Shown here piece by piece: positions 25,769 through 34,885 of a stretch of DNA of 64,000 nt; position 1 is the first letter of the stretch; every line of letters starts with the position of its first letter. The stretch is taken from the NCBI RefSeq assembly GCF_030264275.1, contig NZ_CP127165.1:248001-312000 (forward strand). Direction: 5' to 3'. Source of the stretch: Marivivens sp. LCG002. GTDB taxonomy: Bacteria > Pseudomonadota > Alphaproteobacteria > Rhodobacterales > Rhodobacteraceae. The position numbers and the translations under genes are program-made. A model generated the notes under the pieces. That model made no database searches, was not told the origin of the DNA, and saw only the letters and a list, made by a program, of their open reading frames with translations.

Positions 25769-28573
25769 ATGACGAAATTCGGAAAAGGCTGCCACCTGCA
25801 CCTGATCGACGGCTCGGCCTTTATCTTTCGTGCTTATCACGCTTTGCCGCCTTTGACGCGCAAATCCGACGGTCTCCCTGTCGGGGCAGTCAGCGGCTTT
25901 GTGAACATGCTCCAACGCTATATCGAGGGTAACAACGGCCCTGATGCTGCAACACATGTGGCGGTGATCTTCGACAAAGGAAGCCACACCTTCCGCAATG
26001 ATCTTTACGATCTTTACAAAGCCAACCGCGAGGCGATGCCCGAGGACTTGCGCCCGCAAATGCCTTTGACCCGCCGTGCGACGATTGCCTTCAACATCGC
26101 CTGCAAAGAGCAAGAGGGTTTCGAGGCGGACGACATCATCGCCACTCTCTCTTGCCGTGCCCGCGAGGCAGGCGGCCGCGTGACCATCGTGTCTTCGGAC
26201 AAGGATCTTATGCAGCTTGTCGGTGACGGGGTCGAAATGCTCGATCCGATGAAAAACCGCCGTATCGACCGTGATGGTGTGATCGAGAAATTCGGCGTCG
26301 GTCCCGAGCGCGTCGTCGATGTGCAATCACTCGCAGGTGACTCGGTCGACAATGTGCCCGGCGCTCCGGGGATCGGGATCAAGACCGCCGCACTTCTGAT
26401 CAATGAATTCGGGGATCTGGAAACGCTGCTCGCCCGCGCTGGCGAGATCAAGCAACCCAAACGCCGCGAGTCTCTGATCGAATTCGCGGACCAGATCCGA
26501 CTGTCCAAAAAACTGGTCTCGCTCGACTGTAACATGGAGCTTGATTTCACTCTGGATGATCTCGAACTGCGTGCGCCCGTCGCCGAGGACCTTCTCGCGT
26601 TCCTGACGGAAATGGAGTTTCGGACGATCGTCAAACGCGTATCCGAACATCTCGGCGTTGAAGCGCCTGTCATCAAAGAGCCGACACCCGCAGAATCCAC
26701 CGCCACATCGGAAGAGACCCGCGAACTCCCCTTTGATCACGGCAAATACGAATGGATCAAAGACCGCGCGGCGCTTCAAAGCTGGATCACAGCAATCCGC
26801 GAGCGCGGCTATGTTGCCGTCGACACCGAAACGACAGGCCTCAACGAAATGACGGCCGATCTCGTCGGTATCTCGCTCTGCGTCGAGGCAGGCCAAGCCT
26901 GTTACATTCCGCTTGCCCATCGCGCCGACGCGGGCGACGATCTCTTCGCCTCGGACGCCAAGGCCGAAGGACAGATGGACCTGAATGACGCCCTCGCGCT
27001 GCTCAAGCCCGTTCTCGAGGACGACAGTGTTCTGAAAATCGGTCAGAACATGAAATACGACGCCAAGATTTTCGCGCGCTACGGCATTCAGGTTGCCCCT
27101 GTCGATGATACAATGCTCATGTCCTATGCGATGCATGCAGGACTTCATAACCACGGGATGGACCAACTGTCCGAGCGCTATCTGGGCCATGCGCCGATCG
27201 AGATCAAATCCCTCATCGGCACCGGGAAATCTGCCGTCACATTCGACAAAGTCCCTGTGGAAGAGGCCGTAAAATACGCCGCCGAAGACGCCGATGTGAC
27301 GCTTCGCCTTTGGCAAAAGTTCAAACCGCGCCTGCATCAGGCCAAGGTTACGACCGTGTACGAGACCCTTGAACGTCCTTTGATCCCGGTCCTCTCGCGG
27401 ATGGAAATGGCCGGGATCAAAGTCGATCGCGACACACTTTCGCGCATGTCGAACGCCTTTGCCCAGAAAATGGCGGCCCTAGAAGCGGAAATTCAGGACC
27501 TCGCGGGTCGTCCGTTCAACGTCGGTTCCCCCAAACAACTCGGCGAGATCCTCTTTGACGAAATGGCGCTGCCGGGCGGCAAGAAGGGCAAGACGGGGGC
27601 CTATGCCACGGGCGCAGATATTCTCGAAGACCTCGCCACCGAGCACAAACTTCCGGGACTCGTGCTCGATTGGCGTCAACTTTCTAAACTCAAATCGACC
27701 TACACCGATGCGCTTCAGGATCATATCAATCCCGAAACGGGGCGCGTCCACACAAGCTATTCCATCGCAGGTGCGAACACAGGACGATTGGCATCGACCG
27801 ATCCGAACCTCCAGAACATCCCCGTGCGCACCGAAGACGGCCGCCGCATCCGCGAAGCCTTCGTCGCACAAGAAGGCAAAGTGCTGGTCAGCTTGGACTA
27901 CAGCCAGATCGAATTGCGGATTCTGGCGCATGTGGCAGGCATCGACGCACTCAAGCAAGCCTTCCGCGACGGGCACGACATCCATGCGATGACCGCCTCG
28001 GAAATGTTCGATGTCCCGCTCGACCAAATGACGTCCGACATCCGTCGGCAGGCTAAAGCGATCAACTTCGGCGTGATCTATGGCATCTCGGGCTTCGGAC
28101 TGGCGCGCAATCTACGCATCCCCCGCGCCGAAGCGCAGGGCTTCATTGATCGCTACTTCGAACGTTTCCCGGGTATTCGAAGCTATATGGACGACACGAT
28201 CGAATTTGCGAAAAAGAACGAGTTCGTCGAGACTCTCTTCGGGCGCAAAATCCATACGCCCGAGATCAACGCAAAAGGACCGACCGCAGGTTTTGCCCGC
28301 CGCGCGGCAATCAACGCACCGATTCAGGGCACCGCAGCAGATATCATTCGCCGCGCCATGATCCGCATGGAAAGCGCCATCGCCGATGTTCCCGCTCGGA
28401 TGCTGCTACAGGTGCACGACGAACTTTTGTTCGAAGTGGAGAAGGGCGCGGAAAAAGAGCTTATCGAAATCGCCAAAGATGTGATGGAGAATGCCTCCGA
28501 TCCGGCTGTAAAACTCGATGTCACCCTCGAGGTCGAGGCAGGGATTGGCGCGAATTGGGCAGAGGCGCACTGA
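25769..28573 (+). CDS. polA: DNA polymerase I
   Basis: This 934-residue repair and Okazaki-fragment polymerase has all three parts. The 5'-3' exonuclease domain covers about 1-290. The 3'-5' proofreading domain is active-looking, with Asp352 and Glu354 in V-A-V-D-T-E-T-T-G-L. The polymerase domain shows motif A V-S-L-D-Y-S-Q-I-E-L-R, the O-helix R-R-Q-A-K-A-I-N-F-G-V-I-Y-G, and motif C L-L-Q-V-H-D-E-L-L-F. It stands alone between a terminator and a hairpin. The first ATG (25769) follows GGAGGGATTGAT, a good ribosome binding site. Confidence 0.97.
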   Translation: MTKFGKGCHLHLIDGSAFIFRAYHALPPLTRKSDGLPVGAVSGFVNMLQRYIEGNNGPDAATHVAVIFDKGSHTFRNDLYDLYKANREAMPEDLRPQMPLTRRATIAFNIACKEQEGFEADDIIATLSCRAREAGGRVTIVSSDKDLMQLVGDGVEMLDPMKNRRIDRDGVIEKFGVGPERVVDVQSLAGDSVDNVPGAPGIGIKTAALLINEFGDLETLLARAGEIKQPKRRESLIEFADQIRLSKKLVSLDCNMELDFTLDDLELRAPVAEDLLAFLTEMEFRTIVKRVSEHLGVEAPVIKEPTPAESTATSEETRELPFDHGKYEWIKDRAALQSWITAIRERGYVAVDTETTGLNEMTADLVGISLCVEAGQACYIPLAHRADAGDDLFASDAKAEGQMDLNDALALLKPVLEDDSVLKIGQNMKYDAKIFARYGIQVAPVDDTMLMSYAMHAGLHNHGMDQLSERYLGHAPIEIKSLIGTGKSAVTFDKVPVEEAVKYAAEDADVTLRLWQKFKPRLHQAKVTTVYETLERPLIPVLSRMEMAGIKVDRDTLSRMSNAFAQKMAALEAEIQDLAGRPFNVGSPKQLGEILFDEMALPGGKKGKTGAYATGADILEDLATEHKLPGLVLDWRQLSKLKSTYTDALQDHINPETGRVHTSYSIAGANTGRLASTDPNLQNIPVRTEDGRRIREAFVAQEGKVLVSLDYSQIELRILAHVAGIDALKQAFRDGHDIHAMTASEMFDVPLDQMTSDIRRQAKAINFGVIYGISGFGLARNLRIPRAEAQGFIDRYFERFPGIRSYMDDTIEFAKKNEFVETLFGRKIHTPEINAKGPTAGFARRAAINAPIQGTAADIIRRAMIRMESAIADVPARMLLQVHDELLFEVEKGAEKELIEIAKDVMENASDPAVKLDVTLEVEAGIGANWAEAH

Positions 28574-28594
28574 CGCCTTTGGAAACAAAGAAAA

Positions 28595-28616
28595 GCCCGG
28601 TGGATCACCACCGGGC
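28595..28616 (+). terminator. Hairpin after polA
   Basis: GCCCGGTGG (28595-28603) and CCACCGGGC (28608-28616) form a perfect nine-pair stem with an ATCA loop, 21 bases after the polA stop. No T-run follows on the plus strand, while on the minus strand it is followed by TTTTCTTTG. It may therefore stop transcripts entering from the hsp20 side as well as mark the polA 3' end. Confidence 0.55.
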
Positions 28617-28755
28617 CGGCTCTCGCCTTCGTGCACGGCCATCGGCGTCCCCGCCTGTTCCGTATCGAGCAAAATACCCCCTTGGGGTTAACAAAATACG
28701 GTTTTGCCTTTGTGCCCTAAATATCCTCGGGGGTGAATTTGCCCGAAAGGGCAAA

Positions 28756-28776
28756 GAGGGGGCGGAAAGCCCCCTC
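28756..28776 (-). terminator. Terminator of hsp20
   Basis: On the minus strand GAGGGGGC and GCCCCCTC form an eight-pair stem with a five-base loop, followed by TTTGCCCTTT. It begins seven bases after the hsp20 stop codon. The T-run is broken, so termination may be incomplete, but position and orientation fit. Confidence 0.6.
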
Positions 28777-28783
28777 GCTTCCC

Positions 28784-29245
28784 TCAATTCACGGCTTTGT
28801 TCTCGATGACCGAGCCGCGCGCGTTTGTGGTGATCTGGATCAGCCGCGGCTTGAGCGCTTCAGGCACTTCCCGCGCAAGATCGACGTGCAGCATCCCGTT
28901 TTCATGGACCGCGCCCGTGACCCTCACGTGATCGGCGAGATGGAAGCGGCGCTCGAAGGCGCGTTGGGCGATCCCACGGTGGAGGAACACCTTGTCCTCT
29001 TTTTCTTCGGGCCGCGCGCCCGAAATGAGCACTGAATTTTCGCGCACTTCAACCGAAAGATCATCCTCGGTAAAGCCCGCAACGGCGATCGAGATGCGCC
29101 ATGCATCTTCAGCGGTTTTCTCGATGTTGTAGGGGGGGTAATTCTGGGCGCTCGTGTCGTTGGTCAGAACACGATCCATCAGGTCTGCGATTTGGTCGAA
29201 ACCGACGGTGGCGCGGTACAGCGGTGCAAAGTCAAAATTGCGCAT
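28784..29245 (-). CDS. Small heat-shock protein (Hsp20/IbpA type)
   Basis: This 153-residue alpha-crystallin-type holdase binds unfolding proteins under stress. The N-terminus (F-D-F-A-P-L-Y-R-A-T-V-G-F-D) is that of IbpA-like alphaproteobacterial sHSPs. The crystallin domain spans about 38-130, with the conserved L-A-R-E-V-P-E-A-L-K-P-R at its end, where the C-terminal I-x-I-type element (L-I-Q-I) follows. A strong AGGAGG precedes the ATG. A heat-shock sigma factor promoter lies about 90-118 bases upstream, so expression should be RpoH-dependent. Confidence 0.92.
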   Translation of the reverse strand: MRNFDFAPLYRATVGFDQIADLMDRVLTNDTSAQNYPPYNIEKTAEDAWRISIAVAGFTEDDLSVEVRENSVLISGARPEEKEDKVFLHRGIAQRAFERRFHLADHVRVTGAVHENGMLHVDLAREVPEALKPRLIQITTNARGSVIENKAVN

Positions 29246-29334
29246 AGGGTTATCCTCCTTTGAGCGACAACAATATCAATGCCTTCCGATTGGACAGGCG
29301 GTGACGGGACCCGTTGCGGCGTCCCACGATGTTG

Positions 29335-29363
29335 ATTTGGGGAGAGTGTTCGGCGCTTTCAAG
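29335..29363 (-). promoter_or_regulatory. RpoH (sigma-32) promoter of hsp20
   Basis: On the minus strand CTTGAAA (29363-29357), a 14-base spacer and CCCCAAAT (29342-29335) match the heat-shock sigma consensus CTTGAAA / CCCCAT-T closely in both boxes and spacing. It is placed to drive hsp20, with a leader of roughly 80-90 bases. It begins just after the stop codon of the upstream protease gene. Confidence 0.7.
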
Positions 29364-29366
29364 ACC

Positions 29367-30146
29367 CTAGGGGCGAACGAATTTCGCGCCCGTGGAATTC
29401 CGGTTTCCCAGTCTATTCGTTTCGATTTTGGGGGTGTCGAAAGAGGAAACCAGCTCGGCCAATTCGCTTCCGAGCGCCGTCCCGAGAGAGACCTTTCTCT
29501 CGCCGACATGTGCCATGACCGATATGACCGAAACGATCCTTGGCGCCCCGTTTTCCAGAGTGAAGACAGGCGCACCCGACGAGCCGAAATTGATGTCGCA
29601 GCTCATCACCAGAAACCCGTCTTGTGTTCCGATGACACTGCAAACCTCTTGAAGTGACGGTGCTTCGGCGCGGTCTTGCGCATAGCTTACCACCCCGATT
29701 TCCTGTCCCGACCGCGGTGTTGCGGCAATCTCGAACGGCACGATCCGCGATGTGCGGATCGGTTGGGCCAATTCGAGAACCGCAAGATCATATGGCACTT
29801 CGGCCAGATCGGCACTGGCGCGATGGTGATATTCGGGATGGGCTAGGATACGGCGGACCGACCGATAGGCCTCGGCGCGGCCGTTTCGCAAACCGGCATT
29901 GAACTCGAAAGTATTCGGAGAAAGAAGCACTCCGTCATCACCATAGACGCAATGTGCTGCGGTCAGAACGAGATCATCGCGGATAAGGGCCGCCGTGCAA
30001 AAGCCCTCGCCCCCGATGTCGAGCCGACCGACGGCATCCCAGCCACGGCTGTCGTTCAAGGATTGCATCGCTTGAAGCGATGCATCCTGAGCGTTCGCAC
30101 CAGTTGCCAAAAGCCAGAGTGCGGCTGCGATAGCTGTTGTCTTCAT
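29367..30146 (-). CDS. Secreted trypsin-like serine protease
   Basis: This 259-residue S1-family protease has a cleavable signal ending near residue 19-20 (A-N-A-Q). The catalytic triad is complete: His65 in L-T-A-A-H-C, Asp120 in Y-D-L-A-V-L, and Ser190 in G-S-S-G-A-P. The GSSGAP form differs from the usual GNSGGP. It should act in the periplasm or outside the cell; the target is unknown. ATG 30146 follows AGGA closely; an upstream ATG at 30161 lacks a binding site. It lies downstream of glcF on the same strand and directly before the hsp20 promoter. Confidence 0.87.
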   Translation of the reverse strand: MKTTAIAAALWLLATGANAQDASLQAMQSLNDSRGWDAVGRLDIGGEGFCTAALIRDDLVLTAAHCVYGDDGVLLSPNTFEFNAGLRNGRAEAYRSVRRILAHPEYHHRASADLAEVPYDLAVLELAQPIRTSRIVPFEIAATPRSGQEIGVVSYAQDRAEAPSLQEVCSVIGTQDGFLVMSCDINFGSSGAPVFTLENGAPRIVSVISVMAHVGERKVSLGTALGSELAELVSSFDTPKIETNRLGNRNSTGAKFVRP

Positions 30147-30201
30147 AAATCCTGCCCTCATCGCTTTTTCCTAGGCGATGCTTCGGGCAAGATTAAGGCG
30201 G

Positions 30202-31524
30202 TTATCGTAACTTGGGAACCGCTTGCGTTATGATGCTTTGGGATAGGGCGCGTGGCTCGGGGCCACCCGTTGCCCAATCCAGCAACTCGACCGTGTGAAC
30301 GATCGGCACTTCGGTGCCTGAACCGATTTGCATCATACAGCCGATATTGCCCGCCGAGATGATATCGGGTTTGAGCGCCTCCAAACTGCGGACTTTGCGT
30401 GTTTTGAGTTGTCCCGAGATTTCGGGTTGCATCAGGTTGTATGTCCCTGCGGAGCCGCAGCACAGATGCGGATCGGCAGGTTCAAGCACGGTGAATCCCG
30501 CCTTGCGAAGGAGATCTTTCGGGGCCGCTTTGATCTTTTGCCCGTGTTGGAGCGAACACGCTGCGTGATAGGCGACACGTTCGCCGCGCTGGGGGAGGTC
30601 CGGAAGATCGAGCGTCTGCAAAAACTCGGTGATATCCATCGCAAGCCCCGAGACACGGGCGGCCTCTTGGGCAAGCGGATCATTGCGGAACATATGCCCA
30701 TAATCTTTGATCGTTGTCCCACAGCCCGAGGTGTTGATCACGATGGCATCGAGCCCTTTGTCGCTCTCGATCTCGCGGCTCCATGCTTGGATATTGGCCT
30801 TGGCGGCGCGGTGACTGTCGTCTTCTTTGCCCATGTGATGCGTCAGCGCCCCGCAGCAGCCCGCACCGTCCGCGACTACAACTTCACAGCCCAAACGGGT
30901 CAGAAGTCTGATGGTGGCGTCGTTGATATCGGTATTCAGCGCTTTTTGGGCGCAGCCGGTCATCAACGCCACGCGCTTTTTCTTGGTGCCTTTGGGGGCA
31001 AAGGTCTGTGGGTCGTCGTTTCGGCTGACGGGCGGGATCTGCTTCGGTGCCATTTCAAGCATTGCCCTCAGACGCGCATCGGGGATCAGCTTGCGGAAAG
31101 GACGGCCGATTTTGGCAGCGAGCAAGGCAAGTCTGAAGCGCGTCGGATAAGGCAGAATTTGCGCAAGTATCCAGCGCAGCGCACGGTCGGACCAAGGTCG
31201 ATCATAGTTCTTTTCGATGTAGGCACGAGCATGATCGATGAGGTGCATATAATGCACACCCGAAGGACAGGTGGTCATACAAGCAAGGCACGACAGACAG
31301 CGGTCGATATGTTTGACCATTTGCGCATCGGGGACGCGTTCGTTTTCGAGCATATCCTTGATGAGGTAAATCCTGCCTCGCGGGCTATCGAGCTCGTCGC
31401 CGAGCACTTGATAGGTCGGGCAGGTCGCGGTGCAGAACCCGCAATGCACACAAGAGCGCAGGATCTGGTTCGCGCGTTCAATCCCGGGATCCTGGAGCTG
31501 TTCTGGGGTAAAGAATGTCTGCAT
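30202..31524 (-). CDS. glcF: Glycolate oxidase iron-sulfur subunit
   Basis: This 440-residue subunit of glycolate dehydrogenase/oxidase has two 4Fe-4S binding motifs near the N-terminus, C-V-H-C-G-F-C-T-A-T-C-P and C-L-S-C-L-A-C-M-T-T-C-P, followed by two cysteine-rich CCG-type domains (A-G-C-C-G-A-L and D-P-H-L-C-C-G-S-A-G). It carries electrons from the flavin subunits to the membrane quinone pool. It is last of glcD-glcE-glcF, starting three bases after glcE. Confidence 0.94.
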   Translation of the reverse strand: MQTFFTPEQLQDPGIERANQILRSCVHCGFCTATCPTYQVLGDELDSPRGRIYLIKDMLENERVPDAQMVKHIDRCLSCLACMTTCPSGVHYMHLIDHARAYIEKNYDRPWSDRALRWILAQILPYPTRFRLALLAAKIGRPFRKLIPDARLRAMLEMAPKQIPPVSRNDDPQTFAPKGTKKKRVALMTGCAQKALNTDINDATIRLLTRLGCEVVVADGAGCCGALTHHMGKEDDSHRAAKANIQAWSREIESDKGLDAIVINTSGCGTTIKDYGHMFRNDPLAQEAARVSGLAMDITEFLQTLDLPDLPQRGERVAYHAACSLQHGQKIKAAPKDLLRKAGFTVLEPADPHLCCGSAGTYNLMQPEISGQLKTRKVRSLEALKPDIISAGNIGCMMQIGSGTEVPIVHTVELLDWATGGPEPRALSQSIITQAVPKLR

Positions 31525-31527
31525 AGG

Positions 31528-32655
31528 TCAGCTCATAAGTCCGGGGTTAAGAATGCCTTTGGGGTCGAAACGTGCGCGAAGCCCATTTGTAAGCGCGGCG
31601 ATGGCGCGCGGTTCCGGTTGGAATACCGAAAGCCGTGTCCGATCGTTCAGCGCCGCTTTGACAAGTGTCGCATGCCCGCCGCCATAGTTATAAATCTCGC
31701 GCTGAAGCTTTTCATGGAGCGACTGCGGGTCAGCCTTTGAGCCGATCCACAAAAGACCGCCCGCCCAGTCCATCAGGACCTCGATCTCATGTTCACGCTG
31801 TAGCATTTCCAGAAAATCAGGTGCTTTGCTCGGGGTCATCGAAACGCGCCAAACCGTGTCGAAACCCGCAAGAGGATGGACGTTTCTGATCCCGCGCCAA
31901 AGTTCGGTCTGAGCGCTCTGGTCCTGATTGACCACGATCTCGCCGCCCAAGAGTGCAACGAGACGTTCGCAGCGATAAGTGGTCGAGGCCTCGGTGCCTT
32001 CGATACGCAAGTGTGTTGTGCCACCAAGATGGGCTGCACCTGTGACCTCGAACGGCGAGCCCATTGCTTTCGAAATGCTCGCGACGGCTTCTTTTGTGGT
32101 CTGGCCGTGAAGGGTCAGCGTAAGCTGGCGTTCGGCGACGGGAAGGACCTTGAACGAAATTTCGCTCAGAACGCCGAGTGTGCCATAGCTTCCCGCCATG
32201 AGTTTGACGAGATCGTAGCCGGTGACATTCTTCATGACACGCCCACCGTTCTTGACGATGTTACCCATGCCATCCACGAAGCGGACGCCGAGCATGAAAT
32301 CCCGCGCCGCGCCGACCTGAATGCGGCGGGGTCCCGATACGTTGGCGGCGGCAATTCCGCCCATCGTTGGCTCGCCTGTGGTGCCCAGAAGAACGCGGTG
32401 ATCCATCGGTTCGAAGGCAAGGCGTTGTCCTTCTGCGGCAAGAACTTCTTCGACCTTTGTTACGGGCGTGCCCGATTGCACCACCAGTGTCAGCGAACCC
32501 GGTTCATAAAGCGTGATCCCGTCGAGCCCCTTGGTCTCGAGAAGCGTGCCTGTCACGGGTTTGCCGATTGGCCGTGTGCCTCCACCCTGGATCGAAAGAG
32601 GGCCAGAGGAAGTCGCAATCGCCTCGGCGAGGTCTTGTTCGGTTAAGGGGGTCAT
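31528..32655 (-). CDS. glcE: Glycolate oxidase FAD-binding subunit
   Basis: This 375-residue subunit has the FAD-binding type 4 domain, related to but shorter than GlcD. The N-terminal half includes Q-G-G-G-T-R-P-I-G-K-P and the later G-G-I-A-A-A-N-V-S-G-P-R-R segment typical of this fold. It is required with GlcD and GlcF for glycolate oxidation. It lies between the two, with gaps of three and seven bases, so the three are certainly one operon. Confidence 0.93.
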   Translation of the reverse strand: MTPLTEQDLAEAIATSSGPLSIQGGGTRPIGKPVTGTLLETKGLDGITLYEPGSLTLVVQSGTPVTKVEEVLAAEGQRLAFEPMDHRVLLGTTGEPTMGGIAAANVSGPRRIQVGAARDFMLGVRFVDGMGNIVKNGGRVMKNVTGYDLVKLMAGSYGTLGVLSEISFKVLPVAERQLTLTLHGQTTKEAVASISKAMGSPFEVTGAAHLGGTTHLRIEGTEASTTYRCERLVALLGGEIVVNQDQSAQTELWRGIRNVHPLAGFDTVWRVSMTPSKAPDFLEMLQREHEIEVLMDWAGGLLWIGSKADPQSLHEKLQREIYNYGGGHATLVKAALNDRTRLSVFQPEPRAIAALTNGLRARFDPKGILNPGLMS

Positions 32656-32662
32656 GGTGATC

Positions 32663-34102
32663 CTATTCTGCCGCGATGCGGTGCTGTTCTGACGATGCCA
32701 AAGGAAAGACTTTGGCAGGGTTCAACAGCCAGCGCGGATCAAAGACATCCTTTACGGCCATTTGTGCTTCGAGATCGGCCTCGGCGAACTGTGCTGTCAT
32801 GAGGTCACGCTTTTCGATGCCGACCCCATGTTCGCCCGTCAGACAGCCCCCGACTTCGACGCAAAGCCGAAGGATATCGGCACCGAAGGCCTCGCATTTC
32901 TCGAGATCGCCGGGTTTGTTTGCATTATACAGAATGAGCGGATGCATGTTCCCGTCGCCTGCGTGGAACACATTGCCGACGCCAAGCCCGTATTCCTTGC
33001 TCATCTCGCCGATCCTGCGGAGCACGTAAGGAAGCTCGGAAACCGGAATTGTCCCATCGAGACACATATAGTCGTTGATCTGCCCCATCGCGCCAAAGGC
33101 CGATTTGCGTCCCAGCCAGATCCGCGCGGCCTGATCGGCATCGCGTGCCTCGCGGAATTCCACTGGGTTGTGGCGCAGCGCAATCGCTTTGATCTTGTCG
33201 AGTTGCTCGCGGATTTCTGCAGGGCTGCCCTCGACCTCGATGATAAGAAGCGCTTCGCACATCGGATAGCCTGCTTTGGCAAAGGCTTCGGTCGCTTCGA
33301 TACAGGGGCGATCCATGAATTCGACGGCCACAGGAAGAATGCCCGACTTGATGATGTCGCTGACGCATTCCCCTGCCACTTCGTTGCTATCATAGCCGAT
33401 CAATACGGGAAGAGCGCCTTCGGGCTTGGGAAGAATGCGCAGGGTGGCTTCGGTCACGACCCCCAATTGACCTTCGGAGCCGCAGATCACGCCTAGCAGA
33501 TCCATGCCGCCCGCATCGACATAGGTGCCACCGATGTCGAGGATCTCGCCCTCCATCGTCACCATTCTTACGCCCATGAGATTGTTCGTCGTCACCCCGT
33601 ATTTAAGGCAATGTGCTCCGCCCGAATTCATCCCGATGTTGCCCGCAATGGCGCAGGCCAACTGGGACGAAGGGTCAGGGGCGTAAAAGAAACCATCCGC
33701 TTCGACAGCGCCCGTGACGGACAGGTTCGTGCGCCCCGTCTGAACCCTTATGTAGCGATCGGCATAGTTTGTTTCGATAACCTGATTGAGACGCGAAACG
33801 CCGAGAATGACCGCATCGGCCGTCGGAAGCGCGCCCCCTGCAAGCGATGTTCCCGATCCACGCGGCACCACGGGCACGCGCTCTTCAAAGCATACGCGAA
33901 GAACGGCTGCGACCTCTTCGGTCGTCGAAGGAAGCACGGCACACAGAGGCGGACAGCGATAAGCGGTCAAAGCATCGCACTCATAGGCCCGAGTCTCTGC
34001 CGGATCATGGATAACGGCGTCATGTGGGATAACCGATTGTAAACGTTGAACGATACGCTCCTTGCGGGCGATGATTCCTTCGTCGGGGATTGGCATTTCC
34101 AT
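32663..34102 (-). CDS. glcD: Glycolate oxidase catalytic subunit
   Basis: This 479-residue FAD subunit oxidises glycolate to glyoxylate. It has the FAD-binding core P-R-G-S-G-T-S-L-A-G-G-A and N-I-G-M-N-S-G-G-A, and ends with the family signature G-E-H-G-V-G-I-E-K-R. The start at 34102 has an AGGAGG seven bases upstream; the open frame continues further with no such site. It heads glcDEF. An inverted repeat just upstream could bind a regulator. Glycolate is a common algal exudate, which suits a marine life style, but that is inference. Confidence 0.95.
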   Translation of the reverse strand: MEMPIPDEGIIARKERIVQRLQSVIPHDAVIHDPAETRAYECDALTAYRCPPLCAVLPSTTEEVAAVLRVCFEERVPVVPRGSGTSLAGGALPTADAVILGVSRLNQVIETNYADRYIRVQTGRTNLSVTGAVEADGFFYAPDPSSQLACAIAGNIGMNSGGAHCLKYGVTTNNLMGVRMVTMEGEILDIGGTYVDAGGMDLLGVICGSEGQLGVVTEATLRILPKPEGALPVLIGYDSNEVAGECVSDIIKSGILPVAVEFMDRPCIEATEAFAKAGYPMCEALLIIEVEGSPAEIREQLDKIKAIALRHNPVEFREARDADQAARIWLGRKSAFGAMGQINDYMCLDGTIPVSELPYVLRRIGEMSKEYGLGVGNVFHAGDGNMHPLILYNANKPGDLEKCEAFGADILRLCVEVGGCLTGEHGVGIEKRDLMTAQFAEADLEAQMAVKDVFDPRWLLNPAKVFPLASSEQHRIAAE

Positions 34103-34116
34103 GATAATTCCTCCTG

Positions 34117-34139
34117 ATTGGTAACTTCTTATAACCAAT
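34117..34139. promoter_or_regulatory. Inverted repeat between glcD and DUF599 gene
   Basis: ATTGGT (34117-34122) and ACCAAT (34134-34139) form a dyad with an 11-base AT-rich centre in the 80-base divergent space. TGGT...ACCA half sites are typical of GntR-family operators, the family of the glycolate regulator GlcC. No such regulator is encoded in the window. The assignment is tentative. Confidence 0.3.
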
Positions 34140-34183
34140 TTTCCGATCTGGCAAGTTTTAGAAGGGCATCGTAGAGTGAGCCC

Positions 34184-34885
34184 ATGAATCTGATCGAGCA
34201 CCTTTTGTTGTTGGAACCGCTGGACTGGATCGCAGGCGTTGCGGTTCTTCTGGCTTGGGCGGGTATTGGTTGGCGGATCGAACATCCCAGCTCCAAGCGC
34301 CCCTCTGTTTCGGTCATCATGGCCGACTATCGCAGGCTTTGGATGATCGAATTCCTGCGCCGCGATAACCGCATTTTCGACGCTCAAATGATCGGACATT
34401 TGCGCCAAGGGACGTCCTTCTTTGCGTCGACCTCGATCCTTGCGATCGGCGGTGTGCTCGCACTTGTGGGGAACGTCGATCCCTTGCGCGGTGTGGCGGA
34501 AGAATTCACCGATATCGGATCGACCCCTGAATTCATCTGGCAACTCAAGCTGTTGCTTGTGTCATTCTTTCTGGTCTTTGCTTTTCTGCGCTTTGTCTGG
34601 GCACATAGGCTCTTTGGCTATGCGGCCGTTGTCATGGGGGCGGTCGGCCCGATTGCCGATGCCAAAGAGGAACACAAGGCGCTTCAAGCGGCGGACCTGA
34701 ATATCCGCGCCTCGACCAATTTCACGCGCGGCTTGCGCTCGATGTATTTCGCCTTGGGCACTTTGGCGTGGATTGGCGGGGCAGGCGCGTTGCTTATCGC
34801 CACGGCGGCCGTGACCTTTGTCCTTTGGCGAAGAGAGTTCAACTCGGTGCCGCGCGAAATCCTGCTGCGCAAATTCGAAGGCTAA
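34184..34885 (+). CDS. DUF599 membrane protein
   Basis: This 233-residue protein of the DUF599 family is predicted integral membrane with four hydrophobic segments, near 12-30, 77-97, 113-148 and 190-215. The family pattern is recognisable in D-Y-R-R-L-W-M-I-E-F-L-R-R-D-N-R-I and the later N-F-T-R-G-L-R-S-M-Y-F segment. Function is unknown. It is divergent from glcD and its last four bases overlap the end of the convergent 691-residue protein gene. Confidence 0.85.
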   Translation: MNLIEHLLLLEPLDWIAGVAVLLAWAGIGWRIEHPSSKRPSVSVIMADYRRLWMIEFLRRDNRIFDAQMIGHLRQGTSFFASTSILAIGGVLALVGNVDPLRGVAEEFTDIGSTPEFIWQLKLLLVSFFLVFAFLRFVWAHRLFGYAAVVMGAVGPIADAKEEHKALQAADLNIRASTNFTRGLRSMYFALGTLAWIGGAGALLIATAAVTFVLWRREFNSVPREILLRKFEG

